Shown here in pieces: positions 1 through 16,691 of a stretch of 64,000 bases of DNA (positions are counted from its first letter, which is position 1; every line of letters starts with the position of its first letter). Origin of the DNA: Liquidambar formosana (Eukaryota > Streptophyta > Magnoliopsida > Saxifragales > Altingiaceae); assembly GCA_039720395.1 (NCBI GenBank), contig CM077832.1, positions 12,714,966-12,778,965 on the forward strand, written 5' to 3'. A program made the position numbers and the translations under genes. The notes below the pieces were generated by a model, which was not told the DNA's origin, did no database searches, and saw only the letters and a program-made list of their open reading frames with translations.

Positions 1-75
1 GGGAAGTGTACTGTTTTATCTCCATTCCTTTTTTCTTATTAAAAGATGACTGGAGGATGTATCGATGTCATAGGC
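1..75 (+). pseudogene. Tail end of a LINE ORF2 (reverse transcriptase C-terminus)
   Basis: The first 75 bases read FISIPFFLLKDDW and then stop. This matches the wording of a second LINE ORF2 end at about 1194-1254 (FVSIPFFLVKVD). Plant L1-type ORF2 proteins end in this kind of zf-RVT tail. The fragment enters from the left edge, so its length is unknown. The call rests only on the internal similarity and the family style. Confidence 0.35.
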
Positions 76-1029
76 TCTGATTATAATTTTACATCATTGT
101 GAACTCAAATATGGATTCACCTTTATTTCTTTGTGTAGGATCTTTGAAGGCTTATTCCTCCACAGCTGTTCCATAATTTAGAATCTCATCATTAGAAATT
201 TCTATGCAGACTTTGTTAATTTATAGGTAAATACTTGAAGTAGCATTTGAGGTTTGCTCTGGATCTTCGTGTAACGGTCTTGGAGTCTATCTCTAGGTTC
301 CAAGGTTCTTACTTTAATTCATTTATTTATAAAACAATTTTATTAACAAAGAAGAAAGAACTACAAACTTCAACAAAGGAAGAGATTTCCTTTGAGAAAG
401 AAAAAAGCAAGGGTTAAAAGACTATACAATCTGATTATACTTTATTTTACTTCAAAAACTTAAATTTTAGTTGCCTTATTTAGTAAGCCAACTAAACTCA
501 TATGAAAGAGGCAGCATTGATAGGGACAAAGAGGTTTCCACAGTTCACTTGGGCTATCTTGGGCACATGTGAAGCAGAGCCTTTCTTCTCTAATTTCGAG
601 TTGGATTTAGAGTTTAGATGACCCAAAGTGGCAGAAGATTAAGTGGTTAGTGGCATGATGCACTATTTTGGTAAACTTGTTAGGAGTATTTTAAAGAATA
701 AACTCCACCATTTCATGAAGGCGACATATTCCATGTGTAGCCAATTAGTTCATGCTATATCATTGGTTGGAGGACGATTCTTAATTATGTCCATTACCAG
801 ATTATTATTTGGATAAGTAACCTGATAATTTTTTTCTTCTTCCTTTGGCAATTTATATTGCATTTTAAAATTGCATATGTAAATCCAACTGTATCCTCAT
901 TTTTAGGGTCATGGTCTTTATTTTGCGGTCAGCTCTTTGAATTTCTACAATATCTTGTTGTATAGAATATGAGATGGTACTGGTCCTTCAAATTTATTTT
1001 GTATTTGATTGGCATGTATTTTTGTTGAG
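76..1029. other. No recognisable gene; probable degraded repeat
   Basis: AT-rich sequence with stops in all frames. It lies between two LINE-like 3' coding ends and may be decayed LINE 3' UTR or body. I see no host exon in it. Confidence 0.4.
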
Positions 1030-1415
1030 GGTGATTTTCCAGTTGAAAATTCAGCATGCTTTTTTGGCAGTCTTCTAGATTCTCTGGACTGAAAGAAACA
1101 GCAAGATCTTTGATGACAAGGACTCTTAATGGGCTAAAGCATGGGATAAAGTGCACTTCTTGGCTTCTTTTTGGTCTAATTCTTCCAAGGAATTTGTCTC
1201 AATTCCTTTTTTCTTAGTAAAAGTTGACTAGAGGGCTATGCAACTAGGTAGCTAGCTATTATAGCAGATTTTGCCTTTTTCTGTGATTTTTTTGCTGTTT
1301 TTCACTTCTGCGGGGGGACTGCTAGTCCTCTCTTTTCAACCTTTTTGTACACTCACATTTGGATTATATACTATAACTCTTTGTTGTTGATCCAAAAAAA
1401 AAAAAAAAAAAAAAA
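1030..1415 (+). mobile_element. LINE (L1-type) 3' end with poly(A) tail
   Basis: Frame 1051-1254 encodes a broken ORF2 C-terminus: ILWTERNSKIFDDKD, then KAWDKVHFLASFWSNSSKEF. This is the usual plant LINE pattern (W.ERN..IF followed by FLASFW) of the zf-RVT/RNase H-like tail. Stop codons interrupt it near 1075 and 1127. A 3' UTR of about 140 bp follows, and then a run of 22 A at 1394-1415, which marks a plus-strand non-LTR insertion. The 5' end is not resolved. Confidence 0.6.
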
Positions 1416-1735
1416 GGTAGTCAGAGCAGCCTTTTTTGGTGTTCTTTATTATTCTTATTATTATTTGAAAAGGAAAGGAAACAGAGAACTCTTTATTATT
1501 CTTATTATTATTTGAGCTGGACTTTGCATGGCTCTTTCATCCTAGATTCTATCTTTATAGGCATATGTTTAGCTATTTCTAAACTAATTGATTCAATTGT
1601 GAAAGTTGTAGATGTCCATTTCAACCTTATTGGTTTTGCATTTTAGGTCGTTGAAGCATGGTGTACTGAATGCTAGTTATTTAAGAAATAAATAATAATA
1701 AAATTAACCGCGTGTAGAATTCTGCCATGAAAAGT
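1416..1735. other. Unassigned AT-rich spacer
   Basis: No ORF. A short phrase, ttattattcttattattatt, occurs twice (about 1447 and 1492), so there is a small local duplication. Nothing else is recognised. Confidence 0.4.
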
Positions 1736-2216
1736 CAATTACAACCCTCATAAAATGCCGTGAATAGCATTATTCACGGCCTTTGGTGCATGTTGTTAAA
1801 TAGAATTTACGTCGTACATAACAATGCCATACATAATCCATTGACGTCGTACCTAAAATGCCGTGAATAAGGTTATTCATGGCATTCATCTGTATGTCGT
1901 TAAAACATATTTACGGCATGCTCCAAAATGTCGTTAAAAGGTATTCAAGGCATTCCTTTCTATGCCATTAAAAGGTATTTACAGCGTGTCTAAAAATGCC
2001 ATAAATAAGCCATTTATGGCGTGCGTAAGAATGCCGTGAATAAGGTATTTACGGCGTGCCAAAAATGCCGTGAATAAGTTATTTACGACGTAAAATGTAC
2101 GCCGTGGATAACATGGACTTTCCACGGCATTGCACCTAACGGCGTATGGATGTACATCGTGGAAAGTTATCAACGGCGTTTTTTGCACGCCGTAAATGCC
2201 TATTTTTGTTGTAGTG
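1736..2216. mobile_element. CACTA (En/Spm-type) transposon terminus with subterminal repeats
   Basis: The block ends with ttttgttgtagtg at 2204-2216, the reverse complement of CACTACAACAAAA, which is a typical CACTA terminal inverted repeat. Inside it, more than ten degenerate units of the type atgccgtgaataaggt / ttacggcgt occur in both orientations. This is how CACTA subterminal transposase-binding repeats look. The retrotransposon gag relic begins at once outside the terminus, so the element probably inserted into that gag. The other terminus was not found, so this is either one end of a deleted element or the junction of a larger rearrangement. Confidence 0.55.
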
Positions 2217-3320
2217 ATAGATGGTGGTTTGTATGCAGAATTGAAAGAAAGAATGACTAGGCTTGAGAATTTCGTGGGAGGGCCACCCACTAATTCTATG
2301 GTGCCTATATCTGCACAGATGGAGCGGTTGGCAGAGGATGTAACAGACTTGACATAGTCCCTTACTGAACATATGACAGGGGCAGAGAAGAAGTTGAAGG
2401 AACTTGCTGCAAACGTGTGTTCAACGGTGGATGCGGTCAAGGAGAAGTTACTATCACTGGAGGACGATTTAGCTTTGGTAAAAAGAGCAATAGCTCGTGG
2501 ACAATCGAGTGGAAGCGATGTCCCTGCCAAAGTCCGAGTGCCCAATCCGAAGGAATTTGCAGGCGAGCAGAATGCCAAAATTTTGGAGAATTTTATCTGG
2601 CATATGGAGCAGTACTTTAAGGCAGCACACATTACTGAGGATGAACAGGTAATGGTGGCTAGTATGTACTTAGCTGTGGATGCCAAACTCTGGTGGAGGA
2701 CCAGAACAGAGAACAGAGGATGAGACATGCTCTCGCATCAGTTCATGGGAGATAATGAAAGAAGAATTAAAGGATCAGTTCCTTCCTACCAACACAACAT
2801 GGGTAACATGTGATGCTTGGCGGAATTTAAGGCAGGAGAGCAGTGTTCGTAAGTATGTGAGGGATTTTAGTTCCCTAATGCTTGATATCAGGAACATGTC
2901 CGAAGAAGACAAGCTATTCAACTTCATTTCTGGGTTACAACCTTGGGCCCATACCGAACTCAAGAGGCAAGAGTTCGTAACCTTGCTATAGCAATGGCTG
3001 CTACAAATGGTTTAGTGGATTTTTGTGGGGAAAAAGGCTTCTTCAAGCAAGGAAAAGTCCGAGTCAAAGGGTAAAGACAAGGATAATTCCAAGTATAATC
3101 GAAAGGATAGGAAGGATAAGCAAAGTGAGACTGATTCTGATGCAAGAGAACAGCAGAAAAAGAAGGAATTTTCTGGTTGTTTTATTTGCACAGGACCCAT
3201 CGAGCCAAAGACTGTCTCAAGAAGGAGAAGTTGAATGCAATTGTGACTAAGAGGATGATGTAGATGATGATGCTGCTGATTCTGATGGCCCTTTGAGGGT
3301 CAACCCCCTTAGAATTTTAA
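2217..3320 (+). pseudogene. Ty3/gypsy-type gag relic, frameshifted
   Basis: The sequence encodes successive pieces of a plant LTR-retrotransposon capsid/nucleocapsid protein. There is an N-terminal coiled-coil-like part (2217-2540). The Retrotrans_gag core follows, with VRVPNPKEFAGEQNAK, LENFIWHMEQYF, AKLWWR, LKDQFLP, VRKYVRDFSSLMLDI and DKLFNFISGLQPWA. After that come a lysine/serine-rich linker and a zinc-knuckle start (CFIC at about 3175). The reading frame is broken by a stop at 2356-2358 and by frameshifts near 2705, 2975 and 3200. Shortly after the knuckle an acidic stretch and NPLRILN are read, where gag-pol would continue into protease. Coding then stops, and no reverse transcriptase or integrase follows. 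Confidence 0.75.
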
Positions 3321-3774
3321 ACTAATGGGTGTTGGATGCAGGTTAAGCATGCGAGGAGTGTATGCTGTTGTTGCAGTGGAGTTGTAGCAAACTTGTTTGC
3401 GTAGAGTGCGTGGTATTGTTGTAGTGGAGTTGCAACAAACCTGTGTGTAAGCAGCCTGGTTTTGGTGGCATGCAGTGGGTGCTGCAAACGAGACAGTGGT
3501 GGATTTTGTGAGTTTCGTGTGTTTGCCAACAAGCCACGGGTAGTAGCAAAGCAGTGCTTAATGCAGCAATGCTTGGAGCAGTAGTGTTTGGTCATGATAA
3601 TGCTGTTATGTTTGTGACACTGATGGAATTTTCTTGCAGAAACTAGACAGAAGCAAGGTGCATCACATAGTTCATGCTACTGGAGTTTCAGTGGCAATGG
3701 GGAAGAATTGTGGAAGGTGTACTTGCTGGGTTTATCCGACTGAGAGCAGTTGGACTCTTCTGGTGGGGGTGGTT

Positions 3775-6700
3775 TGTTAGCCCTTTGGAAGCAAGCTAGG
3801 CCACGGCTTAGCGAGATAGGCTAGGCCACGGTTGGCTTTGTGGGATTCATAAAATTATGTTATGTATTTTATGAATGTTTAAGTGTGTGTTTGTGAAGTT
3901 AGATTAAATTCAAAATGCTGGTTGTATTTATTTAATCCATTATGCTTCTCTATAACAATTGATGTATACCCCTAACAGTCGGGTGATTATCTTAAGGAAT
4001 CTTTAGGGAAAAGGTGGTGATCGAAGCTAGGTGCCTGGATATAGGGCAACACCTAGGCTATGCGCGACCCTGGCATGGCAAATTGATAGGCATCAGTTGG
4101 CTATAGTTGGCATTGCAAGGCTTGGGTCGACACCTTGCAACATTGAGGCATAAGCTTGGCCATGGGGCTGGCTTCACATCAGACTTGTAGTTGGGCTATA
4201 GGCGTGGCATGGTCCCAACAGTGGCGGCAAAGACCAAAGCCATGGGGTAGGCATGGCTTGGCACGAGTTTGGCTTGAGGGCAATGGTCATAGCAGAGGTG
4301 CATGGCATGGTCTCAAAGGTGGCAGCAAGCTATGGGACATGTGATTGGCATGGTGGCTTAGTTGGTTAAGGGAATGGAGGATTGCAGCAAATAGCAAGGC
4401 CATGGCTAGGGCATGGCTTAGCAAAGATGGGCGTGGCTTGGCAGCAGATGGCTTTAGCAAGATTGGCCAAGCATCAACTTATGGCTAAGCAGCTGTCACA
4501 CCCCATTTTTGTCACTTAGCTAGGGTTTGTCATTTTATGTGTCTTTTTGTTTCTTTTTTGAGTCTCGTTTTTTGCATTGAGTTTCTAGGGTCTTAAAGAT
4601 AATAGGTATGAGTTTCTAGGTTCAATTTGGAGTTGATCTCGAGGGTTAATAAAAGTTTTTGTGACTTAAGGGGCATAATCGTCTTTTAGGTCACAAACTT
4701 TCCATTTGACCTTGAAATGATCTCCAAGTTGTCAATTAGAGTCCATATTGATACATATGAATATTTATGGGTTCAATTTAATGAATTGATGGTTCGGGAT
4801 TAAAATGGCTCAATATAGTTGGTTAAAAGACCCACTTCGGTTTGGCTCAAATCGCCTCATGATTTTCACTCAATTCTCACTTATTTGCCTTTAATTAGTC
4901 TTAATTTTATTCTGAAATATGTTTTAGAAGTTGAATTTTGAATTGGAAAGCATTCGGTGCGACCCTATGTGTATACCTAAACTTAGCGATGGTGGTGCAT
5001 AGTTTAAAGCATAGTTATGATTCTAGGGTTTTTATTATCCTTGTCTTAGGTAAGTTTCATCTAGCATATTAGGTTAGGGTTTTTTGCTGATTTTTCTTTA
5101 TGGTTATTATATATGTGATACATGTAGAATAACATGGTGATTGTTGCATGCATATTGTTGATTTCTTAAGGTTTTGGAGACGTTATCCTTTTCAGAGGAT
5201 AATTATCCTTTTTGTCATGTAGGGTTTTGTATGAGAGCTTTCTGTGATGTGTTTAAGCATGAATCCACTTCTATTATGTTCTAATATGCATATTTTACGT
5301 AAGATATATTGATTGTATCTCCCCATAACAAGTGTTTTACGTGGAACTATCCTAGGATAGTTTTGCTTAGAAAATGTCGCCGTAGGAAGGCATGTTTTTG
5401 TATTTTACATGAAATATCAATCTTTTGGGTAAAGTTTGCCTTGTTATCATGTTTATTAACATTATTTGATGTTCTCATGGTCATTGGTATGTTTTTGTTA
5501 AGTTTTGTGCATGTTAATTGAGCCATTGTATATAGAGTTGAATTAGGGTTTTTTATTGGCTCATGATTCATGTTATTCACTTGATTTATGAATGATTCTT
5601 AGGCCTTATTTCAATTCTGTCCAAATTTGTTTATCGTCAGTGGTGCCCTATTTTGAACATGTGATAGCCTATATGTAAGCATGATAATTGCTTGGTTGAG
5701 GATTAGATTAGTTTGTTGGTATTTTTGGTAGATATTGCATGCAATTTGCAAGTAACTTGGACAGGTACAAAACTCATAGAAAATGGGATATGGCAGGTGC
5801 GATTACCCCACCAAAGTGGGTGATTATTTTGGCTATTGCAAAAAGAAATCTTACAAGTAAAGTAATTAGCTTATGAAATAGGGTGATTATTTTGACAGGT
5901 TGATATTGTATATGGTAAATAGGTTTGAAAGTACCCTAATTCACTTTTTTTTCCTTAAAACTTTCCCTTTGTCCCTCTAGGGTTGTTTCCTAATAGGGGG
6001 ATATGGTAGTTCTTATAGTTTCCTTTTATAAAAGATCCCCTTTTTAATAAAAAGTTTCTATCTTAGTTAAAATTTCATATTTTCTAAAGATTTTTTTAGA
6101 ATCATTTATCTTTAGAAACTCCTATATTTTATGGAAGGAAACTTAGGGTTTACCATAGGCCTTTATTAGGTTATAACACTATTCCCTTTCGAACTACGTG
6201 AACTTTGATCCATGTACTTCCATATATGGTACGTAAGGCACTCGTTTTGAGGTTCAAGTCCGCCTAGGATACTAAGTATCCTAGGTTTTCTTCTCTCTTT
6301 TTTTCTCTCTTCTCTTTCTCTTTTATTCTCTTAGTCATATGGATGGATGAATAGATGATATGCACTGTTGTCTTATGATGATAAATGTTGATTTGTGTGT
6401 GTTTAAGAGTTTGATTTAGCCCAATTAAATTAAGAGACCGATTAGGGCGATATGGGTGCCTATAGGCAGTTGCCTAGAACCTTCTCATATCAGTAACATA
6501 GCCTCCAAATTCACAATCTTTGGTTTTCAAAAGATCTTTTGCCTTTCTATTTTTAAACATGAAGTCACTTTTTGTTTTAGGAAATAAAACATTTTTAGGG
6601 TTTTCCTTGTTTCCTTAAAAAATGAGGTGGCAACTCCTTTTTCAACCACTAAGTGGGCCACCATCATGGGTCCACAGCAGCAAATGGCTTGGGCATGTCT

Positions 6701-7269
6701 GAATTTGTGGGGAAACACACAGGCAACATGTGATGCGACAGTTAATAGTGGTTGTGGCTGTCTTGTGAGAAGCACAAGCCAAAGTGTGCAGGCATGTGAG
6801 CAATGCTGGCTGGACAAAAGCAGTTGGCTAGACATCTCAGCATGGTAGTTTGGTGACTGCCATGCCATGTGGTTTTTGTTAATTGGTGCTGCTTTCCTTG
6901 ATTGTTGGGGATGTCAATAGTACAACTTAGGCTGTTGAGGGTGTCAACAGCACAATTTTGCCTATGTAGTTGGGTTGTAACTGCTGGTTGGTTATTTTTG
7001 TACTATTTAAAGCATTGCTTGGTACAGCAGGAGGCCATGGGATATAAGCTATACCAAGGTCGGTTTCCTTTGTAATCTATTAAGTTAATAGAGAAAAGGT
7101 TGGACAGGGTGCCCATAAACATGTGTGGCCTTGTTGTGTGTTCAGTGTTGCCTTACATTCTATCAAATCCTCATTGTGGGTGTGGGGAATTCGAGTAGGC
7201 TGGCTAGGCAGTGACTACTTAGCGCCACACTAGGCTGAAAATTCTAGTCGAAAATTTAGCCTTGTGACA
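3775..7269 (+). mobile_element. Candidate 3' LTR of the gag-only element (with a solo LTR nested inside)
   Basis: A G-rich tract at 3761-3772 (tggtgggggtgg) resembles a polypurine tract. It is followed by TGTTAG at 3775, and a matching TGACA end lies at 7265-7269. Without the nested 4494-6676 insertion the unit would be about 1.3 kb. It is rich in repeated gcatggct / ggccacggct words and contains no ORF. The target duplication and a 5' LTR are not visible, so these boundaries are inferred only from the PPT-like and TG...CA signals. Confidence 0.35.
4494..6676 (+). mobile_element. Solo LTR (plus) with perfect 5-bp TSD; same family as the LTR at 55538-58222
   Basis: The unit begins TGTCACACCCCATTTTTGTC, ends GGGTCCACA, and is flanked by gcagc on both sides (4489-4493 and 6677-6681). 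It is therefore a complete 2183-bp solo LTR left by LTR-LTR recombination. The reverse complement of 55538-58222 starts with the same words and ends GGGTTCACA. Both copies share aaaaaatgaggtggc near the 3' end and aagcattcggt in the middle. This copy lacks the 80-bp palindromic module and the TATA-containing stretch that the other copy carries, consistent with an internal deletion of several hundred bases around 5000. Confidence 0.85.
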
Positions 7270-8553
7270 ATAAGAAGCATTACTCCAAGTTCGACACAGG
7301 ACACGTGGTTGCATGTCCAATACGTGAGACCCATGTGTGTTCTCGCTTTTCTAAGTGTCCGTCAATGCAAGATATTTTGCCGGTAGAAGTTGACAGCGTC
7401 TTTCCCTCAAAAATCCCAAGAAGGGATTTGATGCTGTTATAGGGCCATAATGTATGTGATTGCACGGTTGATGTGTTGCTAGCTATACAATCGTGCATTA
7501 TTCACTACACACGATTGCATGGTTGGCATTAATAATACATAATCGCAGGACTGGCAACACAACAGCCTTGTGATCACAAACATCATGGTGTTGTAACAGA
7601 ATCAAATCTAAACCAATGTATTGACCAAGTTAACTCCCATCTTTACTAAACTGGCAAGAATGTTTTTAAAAGTTGTCAATATTAAAATGGATTAATAGAT
7701 ATAATTCTTAAATCATTAGATCTTGTAATATCCATTAGTTTATTTTTATTTTTAAAGATTTTTAAATTTAACAAGATTCAATGACTTAAAAATTGTATAA
7801 AAAATTGACCCCAAAAATTCTATTCCCAATCCAAGCTTTTTTTAAATTGATTTTATTTTGAGATGAAAACAAAAAAAAAAGGACTTAAAGAACTCAAGAT
7901 GAGCCAATATTGGTGATTGCTTGCATCAAAATGGAGATTTGTAACTAATTCAATCAGTATAGTACGGCCTTGATTAACAAAAGGAGACCTTTTGTTTCCA
8001 ACCCCGAATTTGAAGCAAACACCATTTATGCCACCATCTACTGACAATTTGAAAGCCTTCTCATTGATCCAGCATTTACAAGCAAGCCAGATATCTATCA
8101 CCCTTCAAGCTTTTAATATTCATCAAGGAGATCGATGTTGGGTTCAAATCATATTTGACCAAATGACAAATTGAGGCTTAGATTACCCAGAAGGGTCCAG
8201 CTCCACATACAAATATAGGTCGATAACCAGGAGAATGAAAGAGAAGAAGGAACTTAAACCACGCACCAACATTTATAAGCACCTAAAATTGTTGTATCAG
8301 AGAACATAACACATCTAACGAAACGAGAGAGAGAGAGAGAGAACAGAACACTAATTTCAACACAATTCTCTAATGGCAAACTGATCACCACCAAACCAAA
8401 TCTTCCCAGTGCATCATAAAAGCAAGCTTACAATCTGTTTTAGACATTTCAACCCCGAGAACAGCACTCAAGATTTTCAATTTTGCTACAACAACATGGT
8501 GTCTATATTAAGGTCACAAGTGAAAGGTACAGTGTACATATCCTATAAATGCA
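7270..8553. other. Intergenic; 3' flank of the 14-3-3 gene
   Basis: No gene is seen. At 7440-7560 there are near-repeats of a gattgca-type word in both orientations. The last 150-200 bp (about 8380-8553) is the probable 3' UTR of the minus-strand 14-3-3 gene. A short GA run lies at about 8324-8341. Confidence 0.5.
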
Positions 8554-13343
<4,790 letters not shown>

Positions 13344-13370
13344 CTCTGATATACAAAACTAATACTAAAT

Positions 13371-14336
13371 CTGCAAGGTAATATTAACCATTATCGTAAA
13401 CACAATCCAAAACATAGCAAAACTCTGAATGATTTATACTAGCTTATCTGGAATAACAAGCATAACATTCCATTAGAAGTTATTACTAAAGCTCACAATA
13501 AATCATCAACTAACCCTGTGTTTGATGGGTAAGAAAACTGATTAATTGAAAAGAAAATTTTAAAACTTAGTGCTCATGTGGGTTTAGTATCCAAATAATG
13601 AAAAACTCGCCTCAAGTAAGCCAAAGAGTTGGATTAGGCACATCTAAATGCGACTTTCATTTCTGTCCTTTCCCTAATCTCTATCAGCACAAGGGGAAAT
13701 AAGTAGTAGTCTTTCAGTCAGATCAAGATAATGATAGAAGTAAAGCTCCGTTTCACTGAGAAAAATGTACGAAAATGAAGAGAATTAGAGTTATAAATCA
13801 ATTAAAAAGTACTTTTCTTCCTTCTACCAGCGAAATTAAAGGAAAATTATGCTGCCAAAAGCAACAAAAGCACTTCCAAAAAATTCAAACTAAACTACGG
13901 CCAAAAATTTTCATTGTTTAGGAACCGAGAGAACCGAAAACCTACAAGCCTAAATGACGACCACACGGTTCACATCGCTTAACTGAAATAAAATTCTTCA
14001 TTTCCTCGGAACCAAAACAACATCAAACCAATTCAACAATTTCTTTTCTTTCCTTTTCTTAAGGTTTTTCAGCAATTTTCCCTTCAGTTTCCTCAGCTAC
14101 CAAACGGAACACAAAACGTACAGGATCAAATCAATAAACACTGAATTAGAATCAATTAGCAAGCAAATAACAGATAAAACCATCATCAAATTGCTGATAT
14201 ACTGATCAAACATGAAATCAAGCAGAAAATCACTACAGATCTCATATAAGCCATTGAGAAACATACTTGTATAGATTCAAATGAACCAGAAATGACAGAT
14301 CAAACCAAAACGCTAACCCTAGTAGCATAAACGTAC
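13371..14336 (-). other. Predicted 5'-UTR intron of the 14-3-3 gene
   Basis: On the minus strand a donor (AGAG|GTACGT at 14336) and an acceptor (CCTTGCAG| ending at 13371) bracket 966 bp with no coding potential. The start codon lies 27 nt after the acceptor. Introns in the leader are common in plant 14-3-3 genes. This is inference from splice signals only. Confidence 0.55.
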
Positions 14337-14700
14337 CTCTTTGGTCTGCGAAGAACACGAACGAATCTCCCCCCCTCTCTCTCTCTCTCTCTCTCTATCT
14401 CTCACTCCCCCCAACAGACGTAAAATGGGGTGCGAAAAAGGAGGGAGGACCATTAAATATGGTCCCTTACACGAGTTCAAAGACGCAGAGGTCCAATGAG
14501 AACGCGACAGGTGGTAGGTGGCGGAGAATTCATGAGGTTTAATCCTTGAAGGCGCCACGCTGGCATTGACCGTCAAACCCCCCCGATGTATTATTGTTGC
14601 GCATTTGCTCTCCTCGTGGGGTCTGACCCCACGTTTTCTCTTTTCTGCTGTTTCGCCGTTGCCTAAGACCACGCGCTACCATTGGGCGTGTCCCCACTCC
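14337..14700 (-). promoter_or_regulatory. 14-3-3 leader exon and core promoter region
   Basis: On the minus strand a TATTTAA box-like sequence (about 14448-14454) is followed by a purine-rich GA leader, the complement of the CT run at 14375-14402, and then by the first splice donor. A GA-rich leader downstream of a TATA-like box is a usual plant housekeeping-promoter layout. The transcription start is not determinable. Confidence 0.45.
14375..14402. repeat. (CT)n microsatellite in the 14-3-3 leader
   Basis: An uninterrupted CT run to 14396 followed by atctctc. It is transcribed as GA in the predicted 5' UTR. Confidence 0.85.
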
Positions 14701-15511
14701 ATCATTTACCTTCAATAACCAACCATGTTCTTCCTTCTTTCTTTATTTCTTTCTTTCTTTCTTTCTTTGGTTTTTTTTTTTTTTGGTTTTTTCCTTTCAT
14801 CGAAGGATTTTGGTATAATCACACCTTTCATTCTAATTGGTGTGTGGTTTATGAAAGTTTTGATTTTGACCCTACGTGTCAAATGCATGTATAGGTGTGT
14901 TCTTCTATCATTTAGTATAAAAAAAAAAATCTTAAATTTTATTGTTTTAACTTCTTATATTTGTTATTATTTGTCTGAGTATAAGGCGTCTCATGTGGGC
15001 AATTAGGATATTAATTTAGATTGAAACTTCAACAGCATAAAGTGTTGGATACCCATAATCATTAATAAAAAAATAAAAAATTTCAACCAAGCTTTTGTTG
15101 AAGTTTAGGCTTAAACTAATAATGCGCAAAGCGTTGATCTAGTGGGTGTTTATATCCTTATAAGCTAGTTTTGTTCTTACTATTTTCCTTTGACCCAACA
15201 AAAAAAATATAAATAAAAAGTAACAGCAATGCGCACAGAGTTCATCGTTGTTTCCAAACTTCTTCCTCTTTTTTCCTTTTTTTACCAACAAATAAAATTC
15301 ATATATGAATAATCCCTACATAGATAAAATTACTGCTCACTCTATACGAATTAAAGCAATTCATTTTAATATACTCCTATGTGAAAAGCCATACTATGAA
15401 GCATGAACTTCTTACTTTCAAACCATTTGTAATTACCAATGTGACTCAAAATAGCCACCCCAAGTTGGATGAGGGTAAAAGAAAGTTGGGATGATAATTT
15501 ACATGATGGAT

Positions 15512-15579
<68 letters not shown>

Positions 15580-15998
15580 ATATCACTCGCAAACGTAAAG
15601 CCATCATGCAATTAGTTCGGCAAGTATTGATGTATGTTTGACTAATTTCTCTCAAAATGATTCATCTTTCCACCAGAAAAGGGAATCACTTTAACCTCCT
15701 ATCTTATGAGATCATCATTTTTATTTTTTATTCAATCACTATTATCGGTATGCAATGCAAGAAATGTGCGATGCTCATATTTATCATCGTTATCCTATCA
15801 TACGTACAAATTCAGCAAAAAAAAAATTGACATGGGCTCACAAAAATTTGTCAAAGTTGGGAAAGGAATTATGATCAAACATCATTGAGTAAGAAAAAAC
15901 ACAAAACTATAACTAGCACATATAAATAAATCACGTAGCATTACATGGCATTTTTTAAAATAAAAATAAAAATATTATGTGTGGGAGGACCCTTAAAG
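14701..15998. other. Intergenic between the divergent 14-3-3 and CMC1-like genes
   Basis: No ORF of substance. It holds a (CTTT)n-rich stretch at about 14730-14770, the compound microsatellite at 15514-15578 and AT-rich DNA. It may include distal promoter sequence of either gene. Confidence 0.5.
15514..15578. repeat. Compound (TC)n(AT)n microsatellite
   Basis: TC/CT run 15514-15560 followed directly by AT run 15561-15578. Confidence 0.95.
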
Positions 15999-16239
15999 GG
16001 AATTAGATTCGGTACTGACTTGATAAAACTCAGCATCATGCCTAGGGAATCCACACCCTTAAATGAGAGATTTGATGGTTTGAATTGAAAGTTTAAAAAG
16101 GTTGCTCAATGAGGTCATTTTGGTTATTTTAGTAGCACATTTTCAACTTTCAATTCAAATCATCTAATCTCTCATTCAAGGGTGTAGATTACCTTAGTAT
16201 GATACTAAGTTTTATCAACTTAACACCAAATTCAAACCC
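15999..16239. mobile_element. Mutator-type foldback MITE with 9-bp TSD
   Basis: The 241-bp unit is almost entirely two inverted arms of about 95-100 bp. For example ccacacccttaaatgagaga pairs with tctcattcaagggtgtaga, and actttcaattcaaatcat with its complement. It is flanked by cccttaaag on both sides (15990-15998 and 16240-16248). A perfect 9-bp duplication with long terminal inverted repeats is the hallmark of Mutator-like MITEs. It sits about 450 bp upstream of the CMC1-like start codon, in the divergent intergenic region. Confidence 0.8.
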
Positions 16240-16423
16240 CCCTTAAAGAGCCCTCTATCAAACAGTATGGTGATTGATTTTGAGATATAGACAATAATCT
16301 CTGAAATTGGGGTAAAGTTTAAAAGAACCCTACCCTCATGGACTCATATAGTGGTAGTAGCTTTTATCTAGGAAATCAAAAAAAGCTTTTATCTAGGAAA
16401 GCCAAAAAGGTCGCTTTGAACTT

Positions 16424-16546
16424 TGGGCCAGCTAGAGCCCAGTCATCGTAAAGTTGCCAGGTCAGGGTGTAGTAGAGCACGCCGTTTTCGGTTTGAGCCC
16501 AGTCATTGTTCAATGGGTTTTAAGCTCCATTTGCAGCCCAGGCCCA
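16424..16546 (+). promoter_or_regulatory. Cluster of TGGGCY (site II) elements upstream of the CMC1-like gene
   Basis: TGGGCC at 16424-16429, AGCCCA at 16436-16441, 16496-16501 and 16535-16540, and GGCCCA at 16541-16546. Site II (TGGGCY) elements bind TCP factors and are enriched in plant promoters of nuclear genes for mitochondrial and ribosomal proteins. A mitochondrial product matches that pattern. The phrase gagcccagtcat is itself duplicated (16435 and 16495). Confidence 0.5.
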
Positions 16547-16691
16547 GCCCTTATTTCTCAAGCAGAACAGCGGTGATGTGATAAAGAGACCCGTAGGTCA
16601 GTAAAGCCGTGAAGACAATAGTGATCGACAGTAGGTTAAACCATAGTGTACACTCGGTGGTTTGGAGGAAGCTGAGAAATTGAAATCACCA

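Noticed and set aside
1979..2728. 249-codon minus-strand ORF
   Set aside because: It spans the CACTA subterminal repeats and runs antisense to the clear gag frame, so it is a shadow.
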